A DNA stretch of 64,000 nucleotides from Sulfuricaulis limicola. GTDB lineage: Bacteria > Pseudomonadota > Gammaproteobacteria > Acidiferrobacterales > Sulfurifustaceae. The notes under the pieces were generated by a model. It was not told the origin of the DNA. It ran no database searches and worked only from the letters and a program-made list of their open reading frames with translations. The position numbers were made by a program, and so were the translations under genes. Of this stretch, positions 43,592 through 51,597 are shown in pieces; the stretch's first letter is position 1; every line of letters begins with the position of its first letter. The stretch lies in assembly GCF_002355735.1 (NCBI RefSeq), contig NZ_AP014879.1:2046001-2110000 (forward strand). The letters are read 5' to 3'.

Positions 43592-45607
43592 TTGCCCAAA
43601 CTGAACCCGCAACAGAAAGCGGCGGCGCAGTACATCAATGGCCCCCTGCTGGTACTGGCAGGCGCGGGCAGCGGCAAGACCTCCGTCATCACCCGCAAGA
43701 TCGCCTGGCTCATCCGCGACTACGGCATCCCGCCGCGCAATATCGTCGCCGTCACCTTCACCAACAAGGCCGCGCGCGAAATGAAAACCCGCGTCGCCGA
43801 CCTGATGGACGGGCAGCACAGCAAGGAACTGCTGATCTCCACTTTTCACAGCTTCGGCCTGAAAATCCTGCGTGAGCACCTGGAGCAGATCGGCTACCGG
43901 CCGGGCTTCTCGCTGTACGACGGCGAGGACAGCCAGGCGCTGCTGAGCAAACTGCTGCGCGGGCAGTATGCCGGCAAGAACAACCCCGCCGAGGCCGTGC
44001 GTTACCAGATATCCATGTGGAAAAACAACCTGGTCTCGCCGGCCGAGGCACCGCTCGCGGCCGGCGGTGAGTCGATCCAGGACGTGGCGGCACGGGTCTA
44101 CGGCGAATACGAGCGCCATCTCCAGGCCTACAACGCCATGGATCTCGACGATCTCATCCTCAAGCCGGTGCGCCTGTTCCAGAACCAGCCGGAAATCCTG
44201 GAGGAATGGCGCCGCCGCGTGCGCTACCTGCTGGTGGACGAATACCAGGACACCAACCTGTGCCAGTACGAGCTGGTCAAGCTGCTTGCCGGTCACCGCG
44301 GCATGCTGACCGTGGTGGGCGACGACGACCAGTCCATCTACACCTGGCGCGGCGCGCACCCCGAGAACCTGAAACAGCTGCAACAGGATTTCCCGCAGCT
44401 CAAAGTCGTCAAGCTCGAACAGAACTACCGTTCCAGCGGGCGCATCCTCAAGGCCGCCAACGCCCTGATCGCCAACAACCCGCATATCTTCGAAAAGTCG
44501 CTGTGGTGCGACCGCGATTACGGCGCGCCCCTGCGCGTGCTGCGTGCGCGCGGCGACGAGCACGAGGCCGAGCGCGTGGTCTCCGAGCTGCTGTACCACA
44601 AATTCAAGAACAACACGGATTTCCGGGATTACGCCGTCCTGTACCGCGAGAACAACCAGTCGCGCGTGCTCGAGCGCGTGCTGCGCGAGCGGCGCATACC
44701 GTACTTCCTGAGCGGCGGGACCTCGTTCTTCGACAAGACCGAAATCAAGGACGTCATGGCCTACCTGCGCCTGCTGTGCAACCCGGGCGACGACAACGCC
44801 TTCCTGCGCGTGATCAACACGCCGCGGCGCGAGATCGGCCCGGCCACGCTGGAGCTGCTGGCCGCGCACGCCGCCGAGATCGGCACCAGCCTGTTACAGG
44901 CGTCCATGGACCCCGGCATCGACACCAAGCTCACCGCGCGCCAGGAAACATCGCTGCGCGGCTTCACCCACTGGCTGATGGAAATGATCACCAAGTCGGA
45001 GGACGAGGAGCCGGCCAAGCTGGTGTGCGACATGCTGGCCGACCTGCATTACGAGGACTGGCTCAAGGACACCTGCAACGATCACAAGATCGCGCAACGC
45101 CGCATGGAAAACGTGCTGGAACTGGTGGGTTGGATCCAGCGCCTGGCGCGTCAGGAAGAGGACATGACGCTGAGCGACCTGGTGGCGCGCCTGACTCTCT
45201 CCGGCATCCTGGACAAGGGCGACCAGGAAAACCCCGGCGACCTGGTGTCGCTCATGACGGTGCACGCCGCCAAGGGGCTGGAGTTCCAGCATGTCTTCCT
45301 CGTCGGCATGGAGGAAGGCCTGCTGCCGCATCACCAGAACCAGTCGGACGCGGGCGTGGCGGAAGAGCGCCGCCTCGCCTACGTCGCCATGACGCGTGCG
45401 CGCCAGACGCTGACCTTCTCCTTCGCTGACCGGCGCAAGCGCGGCGGCGAGGTCATCATCTGTGAACCCAGCCGTTTCCTCAAGGAAATGCCGGCGGACG
45501 ACCTCAAATGGGAAGAACCGGATCGGGAGCCCGACCCCCAGGCCATGCTCGGCCGCGCCGATGTCTATCTCGCCAACCTGCGGAACATGCTGGGTAATAA
45601 CTCGTAG
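43592..45607 (+). CDS. rep: ATP-dependent DNA helicase Rep
   Basis: 671 residues from a TTG start (no in-frame ATG is better placed; homologues begin at this point). Superfamily 1A 3'-5' helicase that helps the replisome past proteins on DNA. Motifs: Ia VLAGAGSGKT, III VDEYQDTN, IV QNYRSSGRIL, V VMTVHAAKGLEFQ and VI YVAMTRARQTL. The C-terminal tail has the short region that in Rep contacts DnaB. Monocistronic. Confidence 0.95.
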   Translation: MPKLNPQQKAAAQYINGPLLVLAGAGSGKTSVITRKIAWLIRDYGIPPRNIVAVTFTNKAAREMKTRVADLMDGQHSKELLISTFHSFGLKILREHLEQIGYRPGFSLYDGEDSQALLSKLLRGQYAGKNNPAEAVRYQISMWKNNLVSPAEAPLAAGGESIQDVAARVYGEYERHLQAYNAMDLDDLILKPVRLFQNQPEILEEWRRRVRYLLVDEYQDTNLCQYELVKLLAGHRGMLTVVGDDDQSIYTWRGAHPENLKQLQQDFPQLKVVKLEQNYRSSGRILKAANALIANNPHIFEKSLWCDRDYGAPLRVLRARGDEHEAERVVSELLYHKFKNNTDFRDYAVLYRENNQSRVLERVLRERRIPYFLSGGTSFFDKTEIKDVMAYLRLLCNPGDDNAFLRVINTPRREIGPATLELLAAHAAEIGTSLLQASMDPGIDTKLTARQETSLRGFTHWLMEMITKSEDEEPAKLVCDMLADLHYEDWLKDTCNDHKIAQRRMENVLELVGWIQRLARQEEDMTLSDLVARLTLSGILDKGDQENPGDLVSLMTVHAAKGLEFQHVFLVGMEEGLLPHHQNQSDAGVAEERRLAYVAMTRARQTLTFSFADRRKRGGEVIICEPSRFLKEMPADDLKWEEPDREPDPQAMLGRADVYLANLRNMLGNNS

Positions 45608-45646
45608 GTGATCCGGGCAGTCTCCGGCAACCAAGAAAAAACGAGA

Positions 45647-45724
45647 GTAGGGTGTGCTGAGCGTCAGCGAAGCGCACCGATAGAAGCCTAACGGTGCGCA
45701 ACGCTGCGCTTTTGCGCACCCTAC
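45647..45724. repeat. GTAG-type REP-like palindrome
   Basis: GTAGGGTG at 45647 and its complement CACCCTAC at 45717-45724 bound a region with inner complementary segments (GCGCACCG and CGGTGCGC). It has the GTAG-plus-palindrome form of REP elements but differs in sequence from the REP copies near the transposase at 58728. Confidence 0.7.
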
Positions 45725-45834
45725 CTGTGAGTGTCTGTACCAACCCCTTCCCGGGACCCCGTCCCGGCGGGTAGAAAACCCCTGCTTTATCCGTTATCCT
45801 TGCCCCCATTAGAACTCAAGGATGGTTCAGTATC

Positions 45835-46620
45835 GTGAGATTGGGGCGGGATATTGAAGGGTTTTTTCCATCCATGACAAAAAAAATAAGCAAACGCAGG
45901 AAGGAAAGGGCCCGCCAGCGCGAGCTGGCACAGGACTTTTCCGGCGTGAGCCTGACGCCGGACGGCTTCCACACGTTCTACACCAAGTTCATCAACCTGC
46001 GCTTCCCGATGAAGATCGCGCATGTGCTGGAACTGCGCTACCTCATCAACCACGCCGTTGACCATTACAAAGAACCGTCGCCCACGCCGACGTATCGCCA
46101 GTTCCGCGACAGCCTGCAATCGGCGCTGGATTCCTTCGGCATCGACAACCAGCGCCACAGCGAGCGCATGCTCAGGATACTGAGCATGTTCCGCGACATC
46201 CATTACGCGCACTCGATTGCCTCGCGCGATGCCGAGCGGCAACTGCGCGAAGGCATGGAACGCAACCGCGAAGACTACGCCAAGGCTGTGCGCTACGGGC
46301 TGTTCTTCATTTTCGCCGGCGTCAGCTTCATCGTCATCTGGCTGGCCACGCCGAGCGCGCACCTGATCGTCAAACTGCTGCCGGCGCTATACTGCTGGTT
46401 CTCGCTGCGCTATTTCCACAAGCTGCCGGCGCTGGACAAGGAACATGACAAGCTGACGCAAGGCGTCAACGACGTGCTGCGCCGCCGCGTCAACTCCCTC
46501 AACTGGAAGACCCTGATCCACAAGCTCGCCCTCGTGCTCGGCTACAAGCGTGTAGCGGGAGTCGAGGTCTTTGATGTGGATATTGATCACGAGCAGATTA
46601 ATCGGTCGGCTTATCATTAG
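45835..46620 (+). CDS. Hypothetical membrane protein, 261 residues
   Basis: Start is a GTG; an ATG at 45874 (MTKKISKRRKERARQREL) is also possible. The N-terminal part is basic and soluble, the middle (about residues 155-195) contains two or three closely spaced hydrophobic helices (YGLFFIFAGVSFIVIWLA, and LLPALYCWFSLRYF), and the C-terminal part is soluble again. No recognised family. Codon use is like the core genes. It ends at a good terminator at 46691. Confidence 0.55.
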   Translation: MRLGRDIEGFFPSMTKKISKRRKERARQRELAQDFSGVSLTPDGFHTFYTKFINLRFPMKIAHVLELRYLINHAVDHYKEPSPTPTYRQFRDSLQSALDSFGIDNQRHSERMLRILSMFRDIHYAHSIASRDAERQLREGMERNREDYAKAVRYGLFFIFAGVSFIVIWLATPSAHLIVKLLPALYCWFSLRYFHKLPALDKEHDKLTQGVNDVLRRRVNSLNWKTLIHKLALVLGYKRVAGVEVFDVDIDHEQINRSAYH

Positions 46621-46690
46621 GCCTCGTCTGCGCGAAAGCCCTCTTCGTCGTCATGCCCGCGTAGGCGGGCATCCAGGTCTTAAATGACCA

Positions 46691-46711
46691 AAAGCCGCCT
46701 CTGGCGGCTTT
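46691..46711 (+). terminator. Rho-independent terminator
   Basis: Perfect 9-base stem AAAGCCGCC/GGCGGCTTT with a 3-base loop, followed by TTTTTC-like T-rich sequence. It terminates the 45835-46620 gene. Confidence 0.85.
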
Positions 46712-46810
46712 TTCTTTTTCGTCATTTCGGCGGAAGCCGGTATCCAGTTATTATTGAATCGCCTTCGGCGATGATGAACGGCTAAGGGCGTTTCCGCACC
46801 GCGGGCAGGC

Positions 46811-47014
46811 CCATTTCTTTTGGCCGAACAAAAGAAATGGGCGAAAGAAAAGGCCGCCCGGATGGCGCACTGATCCTCGCATTCGCGGCTTTGAGTTCCC
46901 GGCGCTGGTCCAACGCGCCATCCCTGTCGCGTGGGCCAGTCGCCAACCTCCTGTTGGCGACCCCTTCGGGGCGCACGCCCAAAGCCTTGCGGTGTCGGGT
47001 GCGCCATACGGGGA
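46811..47014 (-). repeat. U1: about 200-bp palindromic dispersed repeat
   Basis: One end is a 12-bp hairpin (CCATTTCTTTTG/CAAAAGAAATGG), followed by GAAAGAAAAGGCCGCCCGGATGGCGC; the other end reads CCATACGGGGA. On the minus strand it has the same order as U2 and U3. The first 58 bases match U2 in inverted orientation with one mismatch outside the hairpin loop, which is itself inverted. Confidence 0.8.
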
Positions 47015-47080
47015 CTGAAAACACCTTGCCCTGCAAGGTCGGTATAAATGTGCATACCCGCACGTGCTGTATATCACTAT

Positions 47081-47179
47081 AAGGAATTGCTCATATACCA
47101 GAAAATTTTCCTTTCATATCATTCCCAATATACTGGACAGTGCAGCAGAATATTGCCGCATGATCCGTATACGCAACTG
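47081..47179 (+). other. Possible degenerate upstream att site (low confidence)
   Basis: The AT-rich sequence before the gene cassette can fold: TTGC (47087-47090) with GCAA (47173-47176) and ATATAC with GTATAC nearer the middle, plus CAATAT/ATATTG inside. The last base is the G that sits before the cassette TT. It lacks a clear R'' box, so a true attC or attI is unproven. Confidence 0.25.
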
Positions 47180-48067
47180 TTATGTGTGAATATCCACAAT
47201 GAGTGCAAGCCACGAGGAGAAAAGAAATGACAATTCGATTCTTAAAAAGAATATGGGCTGGAGTATTGTTGCTGTTTATTTCAGGTGTCAGTCACGCTGC
47301 GCTTATTGCGCCCGCTGGCCTAAATACTGGTGACAAGTTTCATCTAATATTTGTAACATCCGGAACTACCGATGCCTATTCAGCGGATATTGCAACGTAT
47401 AACGCATTTGTGCAGGCAACTGCTGATGCGGCAGGAATAGGAAGTGCTATCGGGCTCACTGATTGGCGCGTTTTAGGAAGCACACCGACCGTCAATGCCG
47501 CGGATAATTTAGCTTCAATATTCAATAATCAGACGAATGTTCCAATTTACAATATAGATCCGAGTCCAACGCTCGTTGATCCGTTAAATGGAATTTTTAA
47601 CAATATTGTTGCTAATAGCCTAACGGACCTTTGGGTTAATGGTTCTACTAACAACATTCTATACGAAGAAGATGGCACTCCAAATTATGGAAATGTATGG
47701 ACTGGTACAACACCAAGTGGGAATGCATATCCTAATCTTGCTCTTGGTTCATCAACGGGGTTTTCCAGTTACGCATTTCCTTACAATACAGAGTCGAATA
47801 TTTATGCTGGTTATACCAACCAATTCATCCAATGGCACCTTTATGGCGTATCACAAGAACTTATAGTTCTTGAAAATGGAAACGTTGCGTTATCTGCTGT
47901 CCCCGTGCCCGCTGCAGTTTGGTTATTTGGCACAGGTTTATTGAGCCTAATCGGCATGGCAAGCCGCAAAAAATGCAGTAATTGTTAGCGGCTTCACCGA
48001 AGGAGGTAAAGAACCACATAACAATCGGTTCCAGGCGACCGGCTACGCCGGCGCATGAACCGGGGCG
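47180..48067 (+). mobile_element. Integron-type gene cassette (single gene plus attC)
   Basis: 888-bp unit: begins TTATGT after a G, holds one AT-rich gene and ends within an attC-like site at G|TTAGCT. The sequence around the left edge (GTTATGT) is the exact reverse complement of the R'' box ACATAAC of the attC. Its base composition differs from the high-GC surroundings. No integron integrase is present in the window. Confidence 0.75.
47227..47988 (+). CDS. Exported VPLPA-CTERM sorting-domain protein carried on gene cassette
   Basis: 253 residues from MTIRFLKRIW (AGGAG about 9 bases upstream). Signal peptide to about residue 26 (SHAALIAP). The middle is rich in Asn, Thr, Gly and Ser with no Cys, resembling an extracellular beta-rich protein; about 14 residues are aromatic. 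The C-terminus ALSAVPVPAAVWLFGTGLLS followed by a helix and a short basic tail is a VPLPA-CTERM (PEP-CTERM-like) signal for exosortase. AT-rich codons differ from every neighbour. Function unknown; not recognisable beyond its sorting signals. The exosortase is not in this window. Confidence 0.85.
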   Translation: MTIRFLKRIWAGVLLLFISGVSHAALIAPAGLNTGDKFHLIFVTSGTTDAYSADIATYNAFVQATADAAGIGSAIGLTDWRVLGSTPTVNAADNLASIFNNQTNVPIYNIDPSPTLVDPLNGIFNNIVANSLTDLWVNGSTNNILYEEDGTPNYGNVWTGTTPSGNAYPNLALGSSTGFSSYAFPYNTESNIYAGYTNQFIQWHLYGVSQELIVLENGNVALSAVPVPAAVWLFGTGLLSLIGMASRKKCSNC

Positions 48068-48073
48068 TTAGCT
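48016..48073 (+). other. attC recombination site
   Basis: R'' ACATAAC (48016-48022), L'' CGGTTC (48026-48031), central palindrome CCGGC-TAC-GCCGG (48039-48051), L' GAACCG (48057-48062), R' GTTAGCT (48067-48073). The arms pair with one extra-helical base (A at 48038) as in integron attC sites. Only TAAC/GTTA pair fully between R'' and R', as expected after the last six bases were replaced by the insertion target. Confidence 0.78.
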
Positions 48074-48079
48074 AAAACT

Positions 48080-48279
48080 TCCCCGTATGGCGCGCCCGAG
48101 CATCGCTAGCCTCGGGGCCAAGCGCCCGAAGGGCAGCGTGAGGGATCACCCTGATCGCTCGCCAGGACAGGGATGTCCTGTCGGGCGACCGCCATGACCG
48201 AGGCGCGAAGCACAGGAGAGCGCGCCATCCGGGCGGCCTTTTCTTTCGTCCATTTCTTTTGGCCGAACAAAAGAAATGG
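48080..48279 (+). repeat. U2: about 200-bp palindromic dispersed repeat
   Basis: Begins TCCCCGTATGGCGCGCCCGA just after the attC and ends with the hairpin CCATTTCTTTTGGCCGAAC and its complement. Shares its right 58 bases with U1 (inverted) and both termini with U3. Contains an inner hairpin AGGACA-GGGA-TGTCCT. Confidence 0.8.
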
Positions 48280-48346
48280 ATCCCAGGGTGCAGGGGCGGG
48301 AGCCACCCGCGCTTTTTTATACAGTTATCGCCGCAGGCGATACACC

Positions 48347-49246
48347 CTATCCTCTCGGATGATGTTGCTCATGCAAGGTCTTCAATCTTGCCTGCGCAAC
48401 ATGCGTATAAATCTGCGTGGTAGATAAGTCAGCGTGACCGAGGAGCATCTGGACCACGCGCAGGTCGGCGCCGTGGTTGAGCAGGTGCGTGGCGAAGGCA
48501 TGGCGCAGGGTGTGGGGTGACAGCTTTTTGACGTCGATGCCGGCCTGGCGGGTGTGGCCCTTGAGGTTATGCCAGAAGGCCTGGCGGGTCATGGGGCCGC
48601 CGCGGGCGGTGGTGAAGAGCGCGTCGGTCGAGCGGCTTTTGACGAGCTTGGACCGGCCTTCGGCCAGATAACGGCTGATCCACGAAATGGCCTCCTCGCC
48701 GAGCGGCACCAGCCGTTCCTTGTCGCCCTTGCCGATGACGCGCACGACGCCCTGCGTCAGGCTCACCTGCGACAGCGTCAGCCCCACCAGCTCCGACACG
48801 CGCAGGCCGGTGGCGTAAAGGGTTTCCAGCATGGCACGGTCGCGCAGGCCGAGAGGCTTCGCGACATCCGGCGATTCCAGCAGTTTTTCCACCTGCTCTT
48901 CGCTCAGCGATTTCGGCAGCGGCCGGCCGAGCTTGGGCGAGTCGATCAGCGCCGTGGGGTCGGTTTTGATTTTTCCCTCGCGCACCAGATAACCGTAAAA
49001 CCGCCGCAGGCTGGAAAGCAGCCGCGCCGTGGTGCGCGGGCGCGCGCCCTTGCCGACACTGCCCGAGAGATAATCCAGCAGGTCCGCGCGCGAGGCCAAG
49101 ATCAGTGGCGTGCCGCGCTTCGAAATCCAGCGCTCCAGCCCCTCCAGGTCGCGCCGGTAGGCTTCGAGCGTGTTGGCGCTCAGCCCTTCCTGCAACCACA
49201 GGGCGTCGCAAAAGCGCTCTATGAGTTCCTTATTCTTTGCGTTCAT
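48347..49246 (-). CDS. xerD: Tyrosine recombinase XerD
   Basis: 299 residues. N-terminal SAM-like domain (FCDALWLQEGLSANTLEAYRRDLEGLE) matches XerD rather than XerC. Catalytic residues: Arg in LYATGLRVSEL (about 150), HxxR in SPHTLRHAFATHLL (about 245), the following His/Tyr in LLGHADLSTTQIYTHV (about 270-280). It resolves chromosome dimers at dif with XerC and FtsK. It is not an integron integrase: no IntI-specific insert is visible. It overlaps the upstream ogt gene by 17 bases. Confidence 0.93.
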   Translation of the reverse strand: MNAKNKELIERFCDALWLQEGLSANTLEAYRRDLEGLERWISKRGTPLILASRADLLDYLSGSVGKGARPRTTARLLSSLRRFYGYLVREGKIKTDPTALIDSPKLGRPLPKSLSEEQVEKLLESPDVAKPLGLRDRAMLETLYATGLRVSELVGLTLSQVSLTQGVVRVIGKGDKERLVPLGEEAISWISRYLAEGRSKLVKSRSTDALFTTARGGPMTRQAFWHNLKGHTRQAGIDVKKLSPHTLRHAFATHLLNHGADLRVVQMLLGHADLSTTQIYTHVAQARLKTLHEQHHPRG

Positions 49247-49784
49247 GCGCCAGCAGCCAGTGCTTCAAATCCAGCGGCGAGCCCGAACGCTTACCCATGA
49301 AACCGCCCATCGTCGCTCTCAGCTTCCTGCTTCCCGCGACACTTGTACGTCCCTGTACATCGCCGTAACCCGAAGCCACCACGCGGTGGCAAGGCACGAT
49401 GATGGGAACGGGATTGGCGCGGCAGGCATTGCCCACGGCGCGCGCGGAGGTGTCGAGTTTTTTCGCCAGCACGCCGTAGCTGAGCGTCCTGCCCGCGGGA
49501 ATCCGCCGCAACGCGCGCCATACGCGCTGCTGGAATGGCGTGCCGTCGAGCTTGAGCGGCAGGCGGAAGGTCATGCCGGGATTGCTGAAATAGATCTTCA
49601 GGGCACGAGAGACTTTGCGGGCTTGCGTGCTGCGTGGCGGCGACAGCGGCGTGTTTTTGTCCAGAAAGCTGATGTCAATGATCGCATCGCCTTCCAGCAT
49701 GAAACCGACACGTCCAAAGGGGGCGGTAATCACCGCATCGAAATCCCTGATCCTTTTTCCGTGACGCATGGTTTCATTATCCAT
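49230..49784 (-). CDS. ogt: Methylated-DNA-protein cysteine methyltransferase with C-terminal insertion
   Basis: 184 residues from MDNETMRHGK (a second Met is five residues later). It removes methyl groups from O6-methylguanine onto its own Cys. The helix-turn-helix and the catalytic VPIIVPCHRVVA (Cys near 131) are normal. Normally VA-x-GGFMGK follows directly; here about 19 residues (YGDVQGRTSVAG and RKLRAT) are inserted before GGFMGK, with CGATG at both DNA edges. The insertion is in frame and could affect the helix holding the active site. Confidence 0.85.
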   Translation of the reverse strand: MDNETMRHGKRIRDFDAVITAPFGRVGFMLEGDAIIDISFLDKNTPLSPPRSTQARKVSRALKIYFSNPGMTFRLPLKLDGTPFQQRVWRALRRIPAGRTLSYGVLAKKLDTSARAVGNACRANPVPIIVPCHRVVASGYGDVQGRTSVAGSRKLRATMGGFMGKRSGSPLDLKHWLLAHERKE

Positions 49785-49872
49785 GGGAGGGATGTTTGGC
49801 GCTAGGGTAAGCTTTTGTCGAGCGGGCTTCGCCCGCGTTATTTGAATCTGGGATGCTCCGCCCCCGACCCAG

Positions 49873-49906
49873 GGTGACTTTCTTTGCTCGTGCAAAGAAA
49901 GTCACC
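49873..49906. repeat. Palindrome of the U repeat family
   Basis: Fifteen-base perfect arms (GGTGACTTTCTTTGC/GCAAAGAAAGTCACC) around TCGT. Same core as the hairpins at U1, U2 and U3. It precedes a further, more divergent unit up to about 50040 in the opposite orientation to U3. Confidence 0.75.
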
Positions 49907-50121
49907 AAAGAAACACGTGGCCCCGGAGCACGCGAAAGCTTCCTCCGTTCCTAGCCCCACCGGGCGCTCGCCAACTCGTCGGCCGCAAACAACGCGGCTC
50001 GACTCAAACAGGGGCTCGCTTAAAAGCCCCCGGTGGGGCTGCGGTACTCGGCACGCGCTACGGGGCCTAAAAAACCTACTCGTAGAAACTCCCAAGAATC
50101 CGGTGAGATGGGTAGCTCACC
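49907..50121. other. Degenerate U-like unit and flank, non-coding
   Basis: GC-rich sequence between the palindrome at 49873 and U3. Contains inverted segments GCCCCACCGGG and CCCCGGTGGGGC (about 49951 and 50024). Short open frames on both strands overlap each other and look like repeat-derived, not genes. Confidence 0.4.
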
Positions 50122-50318
50122 TCCCCGTATGGCGCGCCCGAGCATCGCAGCCGGCATCGGGGTATTCGCGCGCCCCGTGTTCGAGCCCAAGCCGCGTTGT
50201 TGGCGGCTGGCGAGTTGGGGCGCGCGCCGAGGCCGGCGAGAAGCGCAAGGGGGTATTCGCGCCATCCGGGCGCGCTTTCTTTTGGGTACTTTTCTTTGCG
50301 CGAGCAAAGAAAAGTACC
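50122..50318 (+). repeat. U3: about 200-bp palindromic dispersed repeat
   Basis: Begins TCCCCGTATGGCGCGCCCGA and ends with the 15-bp hairpin GGTACTTTTCTTTGC/GCAAAGAAAAGTACC. Its opening 24 bases are nearly identical to U2, as are the GCGCCATCCGGGCG bases near the right end. The middle is unrelated to U1 and U2. Confidence 0.8.
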
Positions 50319-50426
50319 TCGCCCGCGGTGCGGAAACCGCAATTAGGGTTTTGAGTCGCGCGCGGAGCGCGCGAACCATTCAAGACCTGGACCCCGGCTT
50401 TCGCCGGGGTGACAACAAAATAAAAA

Positions 50427-50444
50427 GCCGCCCTTTCGGGCGGC
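50427..50444 (-). terminator. Terminator of the rpsP-rimM-trmD-rplS operon
   Basis: Seven-base stem GCCGCCC/GGGCGGC with loop TTTC, bordered by TTTTTT on the plus strand and AAAAA (TTTTTA on minus). It sits about 45 bases past the rplS stop. Confidence 0.85.
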
Positions 50445-50491
50445 TTTTTTATTCAAACCCTGGATTCCCGCTTACGCGGGAATGACGGCAA

Positions 50492-50839
50492 TTAAACCTT
50501 CTCCCGAACGCGGGCCGCCTTACCAGCCAGATCGCGCAGGTAATAAAGCTTGGCGCGGCGCACGTCGCCCCGGCGGCTTACCTCGATCTTGGCGATGGCC
50601 GAGCTGTACAGCGGGAACACGCGCTCCACGCCTTCTCCATAGGAGGTCTTGCGTACCGTGAACGAAGAGTTGTAACCGCTGTTGCGGCGCGCGACGACCA
50701 TGCCTTCGAAGGCCTGGAGACGTTCGCGCTCGCCTTCCTGCACCTTCACGTGCACGGTAACGGTGTCACCCGGGGAGAATTCGGGGACTTTTTTGTCCGC
50801 CATCATTCGCGTTTCCAGTTCCTGCATGATCTTGCTCAT
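50492..50839 (-). CDS. rplS: Ribosomal protein L19
   Basis: 115 residues, normal length. Signature [60 protein letters not shown] and AKLYYLRDL are all intact. Located at the 30S-50S interface. Last gene of the rpsP-rimM-trmD-rplS operon; ATGA overlap with trmD. Confidence 0.97.
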   Translation of the reverse strand: MSKIMQELETRMMADKKVPEFSPGDTVTVHVKVQEGERERLQAFEGMVVARRNSGYNSSFTVRKTSYGEGVERVFPLYSSAIAKIEVSRRGDVRRAKLYYLRDLAGKAARVREKV

Positions 50840-51594
50840 TTTTCGACTCCTGACTCTTTGAGATATTCCCGCTGGAATTCTTCCAGCAGCTGTTTCTGCT
50901 CTTGGTTCAACGTCAATCTTTCCAGCAAATCCGGCCGGCGCAACCAGGTCCGTCCCAGCGAGCGCTTGAGGCGCCAGCGGCGGATCTTTTCATGATCGCC
51001 CGACAGCAATACTTCCGGCACTTTCCGCCCGGCGTACTCCTCCGGGCGCGTGTAATGCTCGCAATCCAGCAGGCCTTCCACGAAGGAATCCTGCTGCGCC
51101 GAATCCTCGTCGCCCAGCGCGCCGGGAAGCTGGCGCGTCACGGCGTCGATCAGCACCATCGCCGCCAGTTCACCACCGGAGAGGACGTAGTCGCCGATCG
51201 ACCACTCCTCGTCCACTTCCGCCTGGAGCAGGCGCTCGTCGATGCCTTCGTAGCGCCCGGCGAGAAGTATCATCCCTTCCCGCTTCGACAGCTCCAGCAC
51301 CGCGGCATGATCCAGCTGGCGGCCCTGGGGCGACAGGTACATCACCTTCACCGCTTTGCCCTGCTCGCCGCGAGCCGCGCGGATCGCGCGCTGCAGCGGC
51401 TCGATCATCATCACCATGCCCGGGCCGCCGCCATAAGGCCGGTCGTCCACGCTGCGGTGCTTGTCTTCCGTGTAATCGCGCGGGTTCCACACCCGCAGCG
51501 TCAGCAATCCGTTCTTGACCGCCCTTCCGGTGATGCCGTGGGCGCTGATGGCCTCGAACATCGGCGGAAACAGACTGATCACGTCAATGCGCAT
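50836..51594 (-). CDS. trmD: tRNA (guanine-37-N1) methyltransferase
   Basis: 252 residues. Knotted SPOUT methyltransferase for G37 of tRNAs reading CUN, CCN and CGG. Motifs: [14 protein letters not shown] (about 51-64), [14 protein letters not shown] (about 110-123), [20 protein letters not shown] (about 132-151). Third gene of its operon; gap to rimM is 3 bases. Confidence 0.97.
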   Translation of the reverse strand: MRIDVISLFPPMFEAISAHGITGRAVKNGLLTLRVWNPRDYTEDKHRSVDDRPYGGGPGMVMMIEPLQRAIRAARGEQGKAVKVMYLSPQGRQLDHAAVLELSKREGMILLAGRYEGIDERLLQAEVDEEWSIGDYVLSGGELAAMVLIDAVTRQLPGALGDEDSAQQDSFVEGLLDCEHYTRPEEYAGRKVPEVLLSGDHEKIRRWRLKRSLGRTWLRRPDLLERLTLNQEQKQLLEEFQREYLKESGVEK

Positions 51595-51597
51595 GGG

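Noticed and set aside
46811-46840. Palindromes in U repeats considered as terminators
   Set aside because: They lack T-runs after the stem and recur as part of a longer conserved unit, so they are repeat hairpins.
48347-49246. XerD considered as integrase for the nearby cassette
   Set aside because: Its sequence is standard XerD and lacks the IntI-specific insertion; it overlaps ogt like a core gene.
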